Made by a program: the position numbers and the translations under genes. A stretch of 64,000 bases of DNA from Catelliglobosispora koreensis DSM 44566 (lineage in GTDB: Bacteria > Actinomycetota > Actinomycetes > Mycobacteriales > Micromonosporaceae). The notes under the pieces were generated by a model. That model did no database searches. It worked only from the letters and a program-made list of their open reading frames with translations, and had not been told where the DNA came from. Positions 1 to 8,803 of this stretch are shown piece by piece (position 1 is the first letter of the stretch; the number at the start of each line of letters is the position of its first letter). The stretch is from positions 124,001 to 188,000 of the forward strand of contig NZ_KB903291.1 in the NCBI RefSeq assembly GCF_000379685.1, in the 5' to 3' direction.

Positions 1-807
<807 letters not shown>

Positions 808-859
808 CCGCCAAACGATACGCCCGGAGCTTCGTAAAACAATCGAGCTGTGCAAGTGT

Positions 860-1180
860 TCACTTGCTGGGACGGAAAAATCGTGGATTCGGCCAGTACC
901 GGCAGACCACCCGGCCGATCACCTCCGCTGCGCCAAACGTCCTGGAATCGTCCGTCGCGAATTCGTTGTCCCCTTGCACCCACCACCCGCCGTCATGTGG
1001 GCGGACTGCCCGTTTCACCACGAGGAGTCCGGGGCGTGCGCGAAAATGGGCCACGACGATGTCACCCGGCCTGATTGGACGCCCACCGTGACGCACGAGC
1101 AGCATGTCGCCGTGTCTGAGCGTGGGCACCATAGACGGCCCGTTAACCAGCACGGCGAAGAGCGGGAGTAGGGTCGGCAC
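860..1180 (-). CDS. sodX: Nickel-type superoxide dismutase maturation protease (SodX, S26 family)
   Basis: Small signal-peptidase-I-like protein of 106 residues with the S26 serine motif GPSMVPTL (Ser16) and a downstream lysine in LVVKRAV (Lys56), the expected Ser/Lys dyad. It lacks the long membrane anchor and periplasmic domain of housekeeping LepB. It is divergent from sodN, whose precursor needs removal of a 12-residue leader to expose the nickel-binding His, so the inferred role is SodN propeptide cleavage. Start GTG at 1180 lacks a clear ribosome site; a later start at the GTG before LVNGPSM is possible. Confidence 0.88.
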   Translation of the reverse strand: MPTLLPLFAVLVNGPSMVPTLRHGDMLLVRHGGRPIRPGDIVVAHFRARPGLLVVKRAVRPHDGGWWVQGDNEFATDDSRTFGAAEVIGRVVCRYWPNPRFFRPSK

Positions 1181-1218
1181 GGGATCATTGTGCCGTCAGA
1201 TCTTTATGGAGGATCCTC

Positions 1219-1614
1219 ATGAGCTTGTTCCGTCCAAGCATTGTCGCTAACGCACACTGCGACCTGCCTTGTGGCGTTTATGACCCGGCCCAGGCCCGCA
1301 TCGAGGCTGAGTCGGTCAAAGCAATCTGCGAGAAGTACCAGGCGAACACGGACCCCGAGTTCCGTACCCGCGCCTTGATCATCAAGGAGCAGCGTTCAGA
1401 ACTCGTCAAGCACCACCTTTGGGTGCTGTGGACCGACTACTTCAAGGCTCCGCACTTCGAGAAGTACCCGCAGCTGCACCAGCTGTTCAACGAGGCGACC
1501 AAGCTCGCGGGGGCCGGCGGCTCCAAGGGCCAGGCCGACCCAGCGGTCGCTGAGCAGCTCCTGTCGAAGATTGACGAGATCGCGAAGATCTTCTGGGAGA
1601 CCAAGCAGGCATAA
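1219..1614 (+). CDS. sodN: Nickel superoxide dismutase precursor
   Basis: Converts superoxide to oxygen and hydrogen peroxide. The 131-residue precursor begins MSLFRPSIVANA, followed by the nickel hook HCDLPCGVY. After removal of the leader, His13 becomes the N-terminus and, with Cys14 and Cys18, supplies the Ni ligands. The remainder is the four-helix bundle (KEQRSELVKHHLWVLWTDYFK). A strong GGAGG ribosome site precedes the ATG. The pairing with the SodX protease 38 bp away in the opposite direction is the standard actinobacterial arrangement. A strong hairpin terminator follows at 1629. Confidence 0.97.
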   Translation: MSLFRPSIVANAHCDLPCGVYDPAQARIEAESVKAICEKYQANTDPEFRTRALIIKEQRSELVKHHLWVLWTDYFKAPHFEKYPQLHQLFNEATKLAGAGGSKGQADPAVAEQLLSKIDEIAKIFWETKQA

Positions 1615-1628
1615 CAAGCCAGTAACTG

Positions 1629-1660
1629 AGGCGGCCGGCAAGCGTATGCACCGGCCGCCT
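1629..1660 (+). terminator. Rho-independent-type terminator after sodN
   Basis: Perfect 10-bp inverted repeat AGGCGGCCGG / CCGGCCGCCT with a 12-nt loop, 15 bases after the sodN stop. No long U-tract follows, as is usual in high-GC actinobacteria. Confidence 0.8.
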
Positions 1661-1679
1661 TGGTTTACGCTCGGTATTG

Positions 1680-2090
1680 GTGAGCCAGCAAATTATTCCG
1701 AGGGAACCGGCATCAGAGGTCGATGACGTGGTCGCCGTTACTGTGCCCGCTGATGGCGGATGGCTGGGCATACTGCGCACTGCGACCGCTGGCCTGGCCG
1801 CACGCCTCGGGTTCCCGGGCGACAAGATCGAAGATCTGCGCATAGCCGTCGATGAGGCATGCGCCATGCTGCTCGTGCTGACCCCCACTGACGGTGACCT
1901 GACGTGCCGGTTTGAGATAGGTGCCGAGACGCTGACCGCTGCCGTGTCCGCGCCGTTGCGCGAGGGTGCCAACCTTCCCGATCCGTCGTCGTTCGCCTGG
2001 CGGGTCATCCGCGGGCTGACCGCTGACGCGAGTGCCGGCCAGGTCAACGGCGTCGCGACGATCCGGCTAACGGCTGCCCTTCACAAATAG
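1680..2090 (+). CDS. RsbW/UsfX-like anti-sigma regulatory protein (HATPase_c_2 fold)
   Basis: A 136-residue GHKL ATPase-fold protein. The N-box-like segment KIEDLRIAVDEACAMLL at about residues 57-73 and the C-terminal SFAWRVIRGLTADA segment are typical of actinobacterial SigF-type anti-sigma factors. Such proteins bind SigF/SigB-family sigma factors and usually sit beside the sigma gene. Here a membrane protein follows instead; the only SigF/SigB-type gene in view is at 36081, so that pairing is an inference. Start GTG at 1680 is preferred over the TTG one codon earlier; no Shine-Dalgarno is visible, so the mRNA may be leaderless. Confidence 0.75.
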   Translation: MSQQIIPREPASEVDDVVAVTVPADGGWLGILRTATAGLAARLGFPGDKIEDLRIAVDEACAMLLVLTPTDGDLTCRFEIGAETLTAAVSAPLREGANLPDPSSFAWRVIRGLTADASAGQVNGVATIRLTAALHK

Positions 2091-2113
2091 CGCCATCTAT
2101 CTAAAGTGGACGC

Positions 2114-3061
2114 GTGACTGATGCCCCTCCTGCTCACAAGAGCGTCTTTCGTGGACTGTTAGCGCACTTTGCCTGGGAAGCGATCCTTTTCCTCCTGGTC
2201 GCGGTCGCCGCGGTGGGCACCTTCCTGCGCAGTGAGCCAGGAGCGTACTTCTGGCTCGCCCTAGCGACCGCTGGCGTGACGGCTAGCGCCTTGGCGCTGT
2301 CGTTTCGTACGGCGACACCGAACCTGGCCGTTCCCTCGATAGCCGCGCTGACAGCGGCGATTTACGCCGTGCTGTCCAGAGAGGACTGGCCCGGCATCGC
2401 CGCCGGTGCGATCGCGATCCTGGCCGCAGGAGTCCTCGGAGTGCTCCTCGGCGTCGTCGCTGGCCTCACCTCGGCTCCTGGTTGGGCGGTCTCGCTTGGC
2501 GGCATCGCGATCAGCTCTGCCGTTTTCATGAGTCTTGTCGGTACGCGTGGCGTCATCGTTCCGGCCGTCGGCCGCCCTGGCACCGCGACGGCTATTGGTT
2601 TTATGGCGATCTTTGTGATCGGGTCGCTGGCGGGTGGCGTGCTCTTCGCGATTCGGGCCGTCCGGCGAACCCTGAGCGCCAACCGCGTTAGTGAGGACCC
2701 AGCACATTTCCGGGTCAAGAAGCTCATCGGCGCCCTAGCCGGATTCACGGGTTCGAGTCTTCTCGCCGCCGTCGCCGGCCTCATGATGGCGGTCACTCAG
2801 GGCGGGGTCTTCGGCAACGCCAGCTGGCAGCCGCTGCTTGTGGCCGCTGCCGTCGTCTTGATGGGTGGCGTCAGTGTCTTTGGCCGCCGGGGTGGCATCG
2901 CGGGCGTGGTCCTGGCGACCATGCTGCTCGCGTTTCTTCCGATGGCACTGGGCTTGGAAGGGCCTTCTGAGTGGCGGCTGTTCGGCCTGCCTGCCGTGTT
3001 CATCTTCATCGGCCTGATCGTGGGCTTCGCCCTGGAGAAGATGGGCGGCCGCGAAGACTAG
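2114..3061 (+). CDS. Integral membrane protein, ABC-permease-like (about 9 membrane segments)
   Basis: A 315-residue protein built almost wholly of hydrophobic helices separated by short loops, with a single cytosolic basic loop (RAVRRTLSANR) in the middle. Composition and glycine-rich helices recall BPD_transp_2 permeases (RbsC/LivH type), but no ATPase or binding-protein gene is adjacent, so a transport role is unproven. GTG start at 2114, 23 bp after the RsbW-like gene, suggests cotranscription. Its stop overlaps the stop of the opposing gene by 4 bp. Confidence 0.6.
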   Translation: MTDAPPAHKSVFRGLLAHFAWEAILFLLVAVAAVGTFLRSEPGAYFWLALATAGVTASALALSFRTATPNLAVPSIAALTAAIYAVLSREDWPGIAAGAIAILAAGVLGVLLGVVAGLTSAPGWAVSLGGIAISSAVFMSLVGTRGVIVPAVGRPGTATAIGFMAIFVIGSLAGGVLFAIRAVRRTLSANRVSEDPAHFRVKKLIGALAGFTGSSLLAAVAGLMMAVTQGGVFGNASWQPLLVAAAVVLMGGVSVFGRRGGIAGVVLATMLLAFLPMALGLEGPSEWRLFGLPAVFIFIGLIVGFALEKMGGRED

Positions 3062-3420
3062 GCGAGCGCTTCGCTTGTCGGCTGGGCCATCAACGTCACG
3101 ACGGTCGCGACCAGGACCGCCGCGAGGATCCAGCCGGCGAGGGTTAGCCCGCCAGTGATCATGTAGTACGCCGGTGCCGCCAGCAGCAACTCAAGCGCGA
3201 GTGCGATGCCGCGTGCCGCGAGCTTGCGCTTAGCCAGGGCGCGCGCCGTGAACGCCAGACCCGCCGTATAGGCCACGCAGAACACAGTGACGTAGATCGC
3301 CAGCGACTGGCTGTCAGCCGTGGAGAACAGGTCCCAATAGATCAGCAATGCGGCCAAGGCAGCGCCCGCGAGCGCCTGAGCAGCGAGCAGGCTAACGGCG
3401 ATACGCAAGGTGGCGGGCAT
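3058..3420 (-). CDS. Small membrane protein, four predicted helices
   Basis: A 120-residue hydrophobic protein with helices near residues 5-25, 38-60, 70-88 and 95-113, and a basic cytosolic loop ARALAKRKLAARG. I recognise no family. Start ATG at 3420 gives MPATLRI; an ATG three codons upstream also exists. It converges on the preceding permease-like gene with a 4-bp stop overlap and is divergent from the lipid kinase gene 24 bp away. Confidence 0.6.
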   Translation of the reverse strand: MPATLRIAVSLLAAQALAGAALAALLIYWDLFSTADSQSLAIYVTVFCVAYTAGLAFTARALAKRKLAARGIALALELLLAAPAYYMITGGLTLAGWILAAVLVATVVTLMAQPTSEALA

Positions 3421-3444
3421 GGCGAACACGATAGATTGCCCAGC

Positions 3445-4365
3445 ATGCGCGGGCTACTCGTGGTCAACCCGAAGGCCACCACCACCTCTGCGCGCACCCG
3501 GGACGTGCTGGTGGGTGCGCTGCGCAGCACGATGGACTTGACGGTCAGCTTCACTCGCCGCCGTGGGCACGGTCACGCCCTAGCCCTTGAGGCCGCGAAG
3601 GACGGGATCGACGTCGTGGTCGCGCTCGGCGGGGACGGGACCATCAACGAGGTGGTTAATGGCCTTATGGGGGTACCAGTTGAGCAGCGCCCCAAACTGG
3701 GTGTCGTCCCAGGAGGCTCGACCAACGTCTTCGTCCGCGCGCTCGGGCTGCCCCGTCACCCGGTCGAAGCGACTGGCGTGATCTTGGATTGTTTGCGCGA
3801 TAACCGCAGCCGTGAGATCGGGCTCGGCCGAGCCGACGATCGCTACTTCACGTTTTGCGCAGGCATAGGCATCGATGCAGCCGTCACCCGCAGGGTGGAA
3901 CGTGCTCGCCACAAAGGACGACGGGCCTCTCCAATGCTCTATGCGCGCTCATTCTTCCGTGAATACGCATTCGAGGCCTTCAATCGCACTCCCGCGCTGA
4001 CGCTGGCTCCGGCCGGCGAAGAGCCGCTATCTGGGCTAGCCACCATCATCGTTCAGAACACGGCACCGTGGACTTATGTCGGCGACCGCCCCATTCAAGC
4101 CAGCCCAGAAGCGTCCTTTGACGAGGGTCTAGACGTGCTGGCGCTTAAGGCGATGCGCCCGCCGGGCACTATCCAGACGGTCACCAAAATGCTGTCCAAG
4201 CAGACCGACGGATACGGAAAACAGGTAGTGCTGCGACACGACTTGTCGGAGTTCGTCGTTAGCTCCACCACACCCCAGGCATTTCAGCTTGATGGCGATT
4301 ATCTAGGCGACCGGGAAAAGGTGAAATTCAGCTCTGTTCCAGCGGCTCTCCGAGTAATCTGCTAA
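3445..4365 (+). CDS. Diacylglycerol/lipid kinase family protein (DAGK catalytic domain)
   Basis: ATP-dependent lipid kinase of 306 residues. The nucleotide-binding motif ALGGDGTINEVVNG is near residues 60-73, followed by LGVVPGGSTNVFVRALGLP, and a C-terminal beta-sandwich (YFTFCAGIGIDAAVTRRVE; FQLDGDYLG). Start ATG at 3445 (MRGLLVVNPKAT) matches homologues better than the TTG at 3436. The exact lipid substrate cannot be read. The gene precedes whiB1, an association I recall from mycobacteria (Rv3218-whiB1). Confidence 0.88.
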   Translation: MRGLLVVNPKATTTSARTRDVLVGALRSTMDLTVSFTRRRGHGHALALEAAKDGIDVVVALGGDGTINEVVNGLMGVPVEQRPKLGVVPGGSTNVFVRALGLPRHPVEATGVILDCLRDNRSREIGLGRADDRYFTFCAGIGIDAAVTRRVERARHKGRRASPMLYARSFFREYAFEAFNRTPALTLAPAGEEPLSGLATIIVQNTAPWTYVGDRPIQASPEASFDEGLDVLALKAMRPPGTIQTVTKMLSKQTDGYGKQVVLRHDLSEFVVSSTTPQAFQLDGDYLGDREKVKFSSVPAALRVIC

Positions 4366-4728
4366 AGGAACAGGAAATACGCTGGAATCATTACATGGAG
4401 CCTTAGCGCGGTTACTCACCGTCGCAACCTTGGCCTCGGGGTAACGCCTGGTGATCCGGACAAAACGGCCGTGAGCTTGCTCACCCATCCGTCCTAATTT
4501 CTGGCACCCCCCTTGACATCGGCGGAGTTCGTGAAAGCATTCACAAGCGTACGAACACGAACTTCATTTGAGTAAGCGCGTCCAGGCTCTTGGTAGCGGT
4601 CCGTAATTATTCGATCGCATCCAAATCGCTTCCCACGCGTTCGCCATACAGAGAAGTCGAAACGTACTACAGACCACCAGTTAGCAATTCATTTACCGCG
4701 AAGCAACGTAAGAGGAGTGTGTCCCGCC
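4366..4728. other. Intergenic region upstream of whiB1
   Basis: No credible gene in these 363 bp. It holds a TTGACA-like hexamer at 4513-4518, the CRP-type palindrome at 4531-4544, a flanking inverted repeat GTTCGT/ACGAAC (4527-4532 and 4551-4556), and an AGAGGAG ribosome site at about 4711-4717. Base composition is visibly lower in GC than the neighbouring genes, as expected for a regulated promoter region. Confidence 0.6.
4531..4544. promoter_or_regulatory. Putative CRP/FNR-family operator of whiB1
   Basis: GTGAAAGCATTCAC fits the CRP-family consensus GTGA-N6-TCAC and is a palindrome apart from its two central base pairs. It lies about 185 bp before the whiB1 start, just downstream of a TTGACA-like element. 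In M. tuberculosis, whiB1 is controlled by the cAMP receptor protein Rv3676, so a conserved regulatory link is inferred. Confidence 0.6.
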
Positions 4729-4989
4729 ATGGACTGGCGTCACCGTTCTGTCTGCCGTGATGAAGACCCGGAGCTGTTCTTCCCCATTGGGACGTCAGGC
4801 CCTGCGATTCTTCAGGTGGAGCAGGCCAAAGCGGTGTGCCGGCGTTGTTCGGTCAGCGACGAGTGCCTGAAGTGGGCCCTCGAATCAGGCCAAGACGCTG
4901 GTGTCTGGGGTGGGATGAGTGAAGAGGAACGGCGTGCACTCAAGCGCCGTGGCGGCCTCCGGGTTCGCCCCCAAACTGTGGGACTCTGA
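4729..4989 (+). CDS. whiB1: WhiB1/WblE transcriptional regulator, [4Fe-4S] protein
   Basis: An 86-residue WhiB protein nearly collinear with mycobacterial WhiB1. It starts MDWRHRSVCRDEDPELFFP, has cluster ligands Cys9, Cys37, Cys40 and Cys46 (CRRC...C), the GVWGG turn at residues 58-62, and the basic DNA-binding tail ERRALKRRGG. WhiB1 binds the primary sigma factor and its cluster reacts with nitric oxide. The ATG at 4729 follows AGAGGAG at 12-bp distance. A CRP-type site upstream and a terminator downstream make it a single-gene unit. Confidence 0.97.
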   Translation: MDWRHRSVCRDEDPELFFPIGTSGPAILQVEQAKAVCRRCSVSDECLKWALESGQDAGVWGGMSEEERRALKRRGGLRVRPQTVGL

Positions 4990-5026
4990 AGCTTCCCGCC
5001 ACATCTACCGCGAAAAAATCGAGCAG

Positions 5027-5060
5027 GCCCCGGCTATGTCGCCGGGGCACTCTCGTTTTT
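5027..5060 (+). terminator. Terminator after whiB1
   Basis: Perfect 8-bp stem GCCCCGGC / GCCGGGGC with a 6-nt loop, followed by ACTCTCGTTTTT: a canonical hairpin plus T-run, 38 bp after the whiB1 stop. Confidence 0.88.
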
Positions 5061-5164
5061 AGACACTCTTTCAGCTTCCGTCCCTCCCCCTTTGACAAGC
5101 CCTTCCTTTTCGTGTCCGCTGTCACTCGCCGGCCGCTTCGCTTGTCTGTCAACGATCTTGGCGC

Positions 5165-5209
5165 GTGATCCACATCCCGACAGGAATGGCCGATTGGGCT
5201 GTGGATCAC
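5165..5209. repeat. Intergenic inverted repeat, GTGATCCACATCCC type, copy 1
   Basis: Left arm GTGATCCACATCCC (5165-5178) and right arm GGGCTGTGGATCAC (5196-5209) pair with one mismatch across a 17-bp spacer. The same 14-mer arms recur in the 11543-11652 element, so this is a dispersed intergenic palindromic element. It sits between the whiB1 terminator and the 3' end of the sirB operon. Confidence 0.65.
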
Positions 5210-5311
5210 ATGCGAATCCCTTGCACGGGCGAGCGGGCAGCGACGCTGAATAAAACGCAACGCGGACGAACGTCCAATGCGGAGCGGCGAAACTGGCCCT
5301 GACGCGGATGG

Positions 5312-5977
5312 CTAGGCGCGGGTGAGGAGGGCCGCGTCGATGCGGTCACAGATGAGCTGGGCCAGGGGCCAGGAGGCGCCGAGAGGCGGAGCCGAAAAGG
5401 CGGCTCCGGCGGAACGGGCCGAGGCGACCACGAGGTCGTAGAGCTTTCCGGGCGCGAGGAAGTAGGACGCCACCCCGACGCGGCCGGGCAGGCAGCGCAC
5501 GGCCTCGGCGCCGGACGGGACGGCGCCAGCGGCATAGGCGACGCGGCACGGCACGTTTAGCCGTGCTGACAGCGCCGCTGCGACCTCGTCGATACCTGCC
5601 CTGGCAGAAGCGACACGGGTGCCGGCCGCCGCGAGGACGAGCGAATCAAACGGTTCAGCGGGAAGCCGCTTCACCAATGCGTCCACTAGCGCGGGTGATC
5701 CCAGGGTGTCCGTGATGGTGCAGTCGAAGCCAGAAACCTGAGCGGGCAAGTCAATCGAGCCGTGGTAGGCGTTGGTCAGCAGCAGCGGAACCACAACGGC
5801 CGGCTCGGTAAGAGAAGCCAGCACGGAAGCCGGTGATGGCGACGTGTGCTCCAGGAACGCGGTCCGCACGTCGAGCCCTGGACGGACCGCGGCAACGGTC
5901 CGCGCCAGGGCACGCGTCACGGAAGCAGCCCGTGGATCACGGGAGCCGTGCGCTACCAAGACAACGTGATCAGGCAT
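5312..5977 (-). CDS. Sirohydrochlorin ferrochelatase/cobaltochelatase (CbiX/SirB family)
   Basis: Inserts iron into sirohydrochlorin to make siroheme, the cofactor of the sulfite reductase encoded upstream. The 221-residue protein starts MPDHVVLVAHGSRDP, the conserved chelatase N-terminus with the metal-binding His. It carries two CbiX half-domains, including PLLLTNAYHGSIDLP with the second His, and GVASYFLAPGKLYDLV. The start at 5977 overlaps the cysH stop by 8 bp, indicating translational coupling. Last gene of the sulfite-assimilation operon. Confidence 0.88.
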   Translation of the reverse strand: MPDHVVLVAHGSRDPRAASVTRALARTVAAVRPGLDVRTAFLEHTSPSPASVLASLTEPAVVVPLLLTNAYHGSIDLPAQVSGFDCTITDTLGSPALVDALVKRLPAEPFDSLVLAAAGTRVASARAGIDEVAAALSARLNVPCRVAYAAGAVPSGAEAVRCLPGRVGVASYFLAPGKLYDLVVASARSAGAAFSAPPLGASWPLAQLICDRIDAALLTRA

Positions 5978-6665
5978 GCAGGCCACATTCGGTCTTGTCG
6001 AACATCGCCCAGCGTCCGGCACGGGCGTCCTCACCCGGCAGGGTGCGCCGCGTGCACGGCCAGCAACCGACCGAACCGTAGCCCTGCTTGAGCAATTGGT
6101 TCACTGGCACGTTGTGGCGGGCGATGTAAGCGTCCACATCGGACTCGGTCCACGCGGCCAGCGGGTTGACCTTCACCTTGGAACGCGCGTATTCCCAGTG
6201 CACCACAGGCGTGCGGGCACGCGTCGGCGACTCATCGCGGCGCAGTCCAGCGGCCCAGGCGTCGTACCCCGAAAGGGCGTCTTCAAGGGGCTTGACCTTG
6301 CGCATCGCGCAGCAAGCGTCGGGGTCGCGGGAAAACAACCGCGGCCCGAATTCGCCGTCTTGCTGCCCGACCGTCTGCGGCGGCTGCACCGAGCGGACCG
6401 TCACCGGAATGCTGCGCGTCACCTGATCGCGGACGCGCAATGTCTCGGGGAAGTGCAATCCGGTGTCGAGGAAGACGACCTCGATGCCGGGCACGACACG
6501 GGAAGCGACGTGAGCCAGCACCGCGTCAGCGAAGGAACTCGTGACACAGAACTTCTCGCCGAACGTGCCCGCTGCCCACTCAATGATCTTCTCCGCGGAC
6601 GAGCCTTCGAGGTCTTTGCCCGCCCGCGTTGCGATATCGATTAGTTCATCAGTCTCGACTAGCAT
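5970..6665 (-). CDS. cysH: Assimilatory adenylyl-sulfate (APS) reductase
   Basis: Reduces APS to sulfite and AMP. The 231-residue protein has the PP-loop-like SSFADAVL, DTGLHFPET, and both cysteine pairs, DACCAMRKV and SVGCWPCTRR, that ligate the [4Fe-4S] cluster of APS reductases; PAPS-type enzymes lack them. The C-terminal ECGLHA holds the catalytic cysteine. The ATG at 6665 is preceded by GGGGAG at the right distance, favouring it over the ATG at 6686. Overlaps the zinc-ribbon gene upstream by 17 bp and sirB downstream by 8 bp. Confidence 0.93.
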   Translation of the reverse strand: MLVETDELIDIATRAGKDLEGSSAEKIIEWAAGTFGEKFCVTSSFADAVLAHVASRVVPGIEVVFLDTGLHFPETLRVRDQVTRSIPVTVRSVQPPQTVGQQDGEFGPRLFSRDPDACCAMRKVKPLEDALSGYDAWAAGLRRDESPTRARTPVVHWEYARSKVKVNPLAAWTESDVDAYIARHNVPVNQLLKQGYGSVGCWPCTRRTLPGEDARAGRWAMFDKTECGLHA

Positions 6666-6816
6666 GATCACTCCCCAGTAATCCAATGAACTTCACGGAA
6701 AAGACTCGACGGCACGCGCGGCACTCCCAGGCGCCATGCGTTTCCCCGTGCGGGAACAGGTTTTCGTCACCGCAATAGGGGCAGTAGTAGGGAACGAACC
6801 GGCCATCGGAGCTCAC
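6649..6816 (-). CDS. Small zinc-ribbon protein between nirA and cysH
   Basis: A 55-residue protein starting GTG at 6816 after a clear GGAGG site. It contains YYCPYCGDENLF and WECRACRRVFS, i.e. two CxxC knuckles 17 residues apart that form a zinc ribbon. Its position between sulfite reductase and APS reductase recalls the small hypothetical proteins seen in actinobacterial cys operons. The role is unknown; electron transfer or assembly of the reductases would fit, but this is inference. Its end overlaps the cysH start by 17 bp. Confidence 0.82.
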   Translation of the reverse strand: MSSDGRFVPYYCPYCGDENLFPHGETHGAWECRACRRVFSVKFIGLLGSDHASRD

Positions 6817-6895
6817 GTCAGGGCCTCCCTGCGGTCAGCCCTGCCGCGAGGCACTAGCCACCCTGCGACATTTGTGCCCTCGCGCAAGCGCCCGG

Positions 6896-8560
6896 TCATC
6901 GCAGTGCTTCTTCGTCAGCGCGCAGGACCCAGTCGGCAAAGGACTCGTGGAGGTCTTTGCGTTCGGCTAGGTAGCGCGTCGCCAGTCGCTCGGCATATTG
7001 CGGCAGCTCTGCCGCCGTTGTCTTCAGCCCGCGCAACTTGCGGCCAAAGCCGGGCGTCTGCCCCTGCGCCATCGACAGTCCCCCGCCGAGGTGCACTTGG
7101 AAGCCCTCGACCAGGTTGCCGTTGGCATCCTGAACGAGCTGTCCTTTAAGGCCAATATCTGCCACCTGGGTACGCGCGCACGCGTTCGGGCATCCATTAA
7201 CGTTGATCGAGATCGACCCATCGATCGAGCCCAGTGTTTTCTCCAGGTGTGCGATCGTGGCTGCTGCTGTCGCTTTGGTCTCGACGATGGCGAGCTTGCA
7301 GTACTCAATTCCGGTGCAGGCCATCGTGTCCCGGCGCCACCCTGACGGACGGGCCTGCAGCCCGATCGCGTCCAATGCGGACACCAGTGAGTCGACCTTG
7401 TCGTCGGCGACGTCGAGCACGAGCAGTTTCTGGTACGGCGTGAGCCGCACCCGGTCAGAGCCGTGAGCCTCGGCGATGTCGGCGACCTGGTTCAGGATCG
7501 CTCCACTGACCCGGCCCGCAACCGCTGCCACACCAACGTAATTCAGCCCGTCGCGCTGCTTGTGCACGCCGATGTGATCGATCGTGTGCTTCGGCAGCTC
7601 CGGCGCGGGACCGTCCACAAGCGACCGCTTGAGGTATTCCTCCTCTAGCACCTGGCGGAACTTCTCCACACCCCAGTCGGCCACGAGGAACTTCAGCCTT
7701 GCACGGGCACGAAGGCGGCGGTAGCCGTAGTCGCGGAACACGCGGCAAACCGCGGCCCACACCTCAGGCACCTCAGCCAGCGGAACCCAAACGCCCAAAC
7801 GCTTGGCCAGCATGGGATTCGTGGAAAGTCCCCCACCGACCCACAGGTCGAAGCCGGGACCGTGCTCGGGGTGCACGACACCGAGGAACGAGATGTCGTT
7901 CGCCTCGTAGGGAACGTCAGCCAGCCACGAGATCACGGACTTGAACTTGCGTGGCAGGTTCGACAGCGTTGGATCGCCCACGTAGGTGTCGACGATCTCC
8001 TGGATCGCCGGGGTCGGGTCGATCACTTCGTCTTTGCTGATCCCGGCGACGGGGCTGCCGAGAACGACGCGGGGCGTGTCGCCACACGCCTCCGTTGTGG
8101 ACAGACGGACCGCCTCAAGCTCTTTCCAGATCTGGGGGACGTCCTCGACGCGTACCCAATGGTATTGAATGTTTTGGCGATCGGTGATGTCGGCGGTGTC
8201 CCGGGCGAAGCGCTCGGAGATGGAGGCGAGCACCCGCAGCTGCTGCAGGTCGAGCTGACCACCGTCGATGCGAACGCGAAGCATGAAGTATTCGTCGTCG
8301 AGCTCGTGCGGCTCGAGGATCGCGGTGCGGCCGCCATCGATGCCGGGCTTGCGCTGCGTGTAGAGGCCAAACCAGCGGAACCGGCCGCGCAGGTCAGCGG
8401 GGTCGATCGAGGCGAAACCGCGATGCGCATAGATGTTTTCGATGCGAGCCCGCACGTTGAGCGGGTTGTCGTCCTTTTTGCTGCGCTCGTTCGGGTTGAG
8501 CGGCTCGCGGTGACCGAGCGCCCACTGTCCTTCACCACGGCGGGTTTTTGGGGCTGCCAT
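6896..8560 (-). CDS. Ferredoxin-dependent assimilatory sulfite reductase (NirA/Sir family)
   Basis: Six-electron reduction of sulfite to sulfide with siroheme and a [4Fe-4S] cluster. The 554-residue protein has both ferredoxin-like NIR_SIR repeats (FMLRVRIDGG; NYVGVAAVAGRVSG), the siroheme-domain stretch TTEACGDTPR with the Cys that crosslinks to Tyr in M. tuberculosis NirA, and the cluster cysteines MACTGIEYC and NGCPNACAR. First gene of nirA - zinc ribbon - cysH - sirB. Start ATG at 8560 is preferred over 8590 by homology and by AAGGG upstream. Confidence 0.94.
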   Translation of the reverse strand: MAAPKTRRGEGQWALGHREPLNPNERSKKDDNPLNVRARIENIYAHRGFASIDPADLRGRFRWFGLYTQRKPGIDGGRTAILEPHELDDEYFMLRVRIDGGQLDLQQLRVLASISERFARDTADITDRQNIQYHWVRVEDVPQIWKELEAVRLSTTEACGDTPRVVLGSPVAGISKDEVIDPTPAIQEIVDTYVGDPTLSNLPRKFKSVISWLADVPYEANDISFLGVVHPEHGPGFDLWVGGGLSTNPMLAKRLGVWVPLAEVPEVWAAVCRVFRDYGYRRLRARARLKFLVADWGVEKFRQVLEEEYLKRSLVDGPAPELPKHTIDHIGVHKQRDGLNYVGVAAVAGRVSGAILNQVADIAEAHGSDRVRLTPYQKLLVLDVADDKVDSLVSALDAIGLQARPSGWRRDTMACTGIEYCKLAIVETKATAAATIAHLEKTLGSIDGSISINVNGCPNACARTQVADIGLKGQLVQDANGNLVEGFQVHLGGGLSMAQGQTPGFGRKLRGLKTTAAELPQYAERLATRYLAERKDLHESFADWVLRADEEALR

Positions 8561-8667
8561 GTGCAGCGTCCCTTCTGAATGAGGGGACACGCATCGATCG
8601 CGCTAGAGATTTCTAAGCGTCATTGCTTCCGGCGCGAGATGCGCGCCCGATCGGATGAACGAACGGG

Positions 8668-8679
8668 GCGGCTGATCAG
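8668..8679. promoter_or_regulatory. Perfect 12-bp palindrome in the nirA upstream region
   Basis: GGCTGATCAGCC reads identically on both strands and lies 108 bp before the nirA start, in the 243-bp gap between the pdtaS stop and nirA. It could be an operator for the sulfur operon. No regulator is identifiable from this alone. Confidence 0.3.
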
Positions 8680-8803
8680 CCAGCCGGACAGATGGCGCTG
8701 CGGACACGGCCAAAGTCAACGTGACGACGCATCGTCAGCGCGACATGGTGGCCGGAAGTCATGTGAACACAATGCCACGGGCCTACGACATCAGGCCAGT
8801 GTG

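Noticed and set aside
5165-5209. Hairpin considered as a tRNA or riboswitch
   Set aside because: There is only one stem with a 17-bp spacer and no cloverleaf or aptamer core; the arms recur elsewhere as a repeat.
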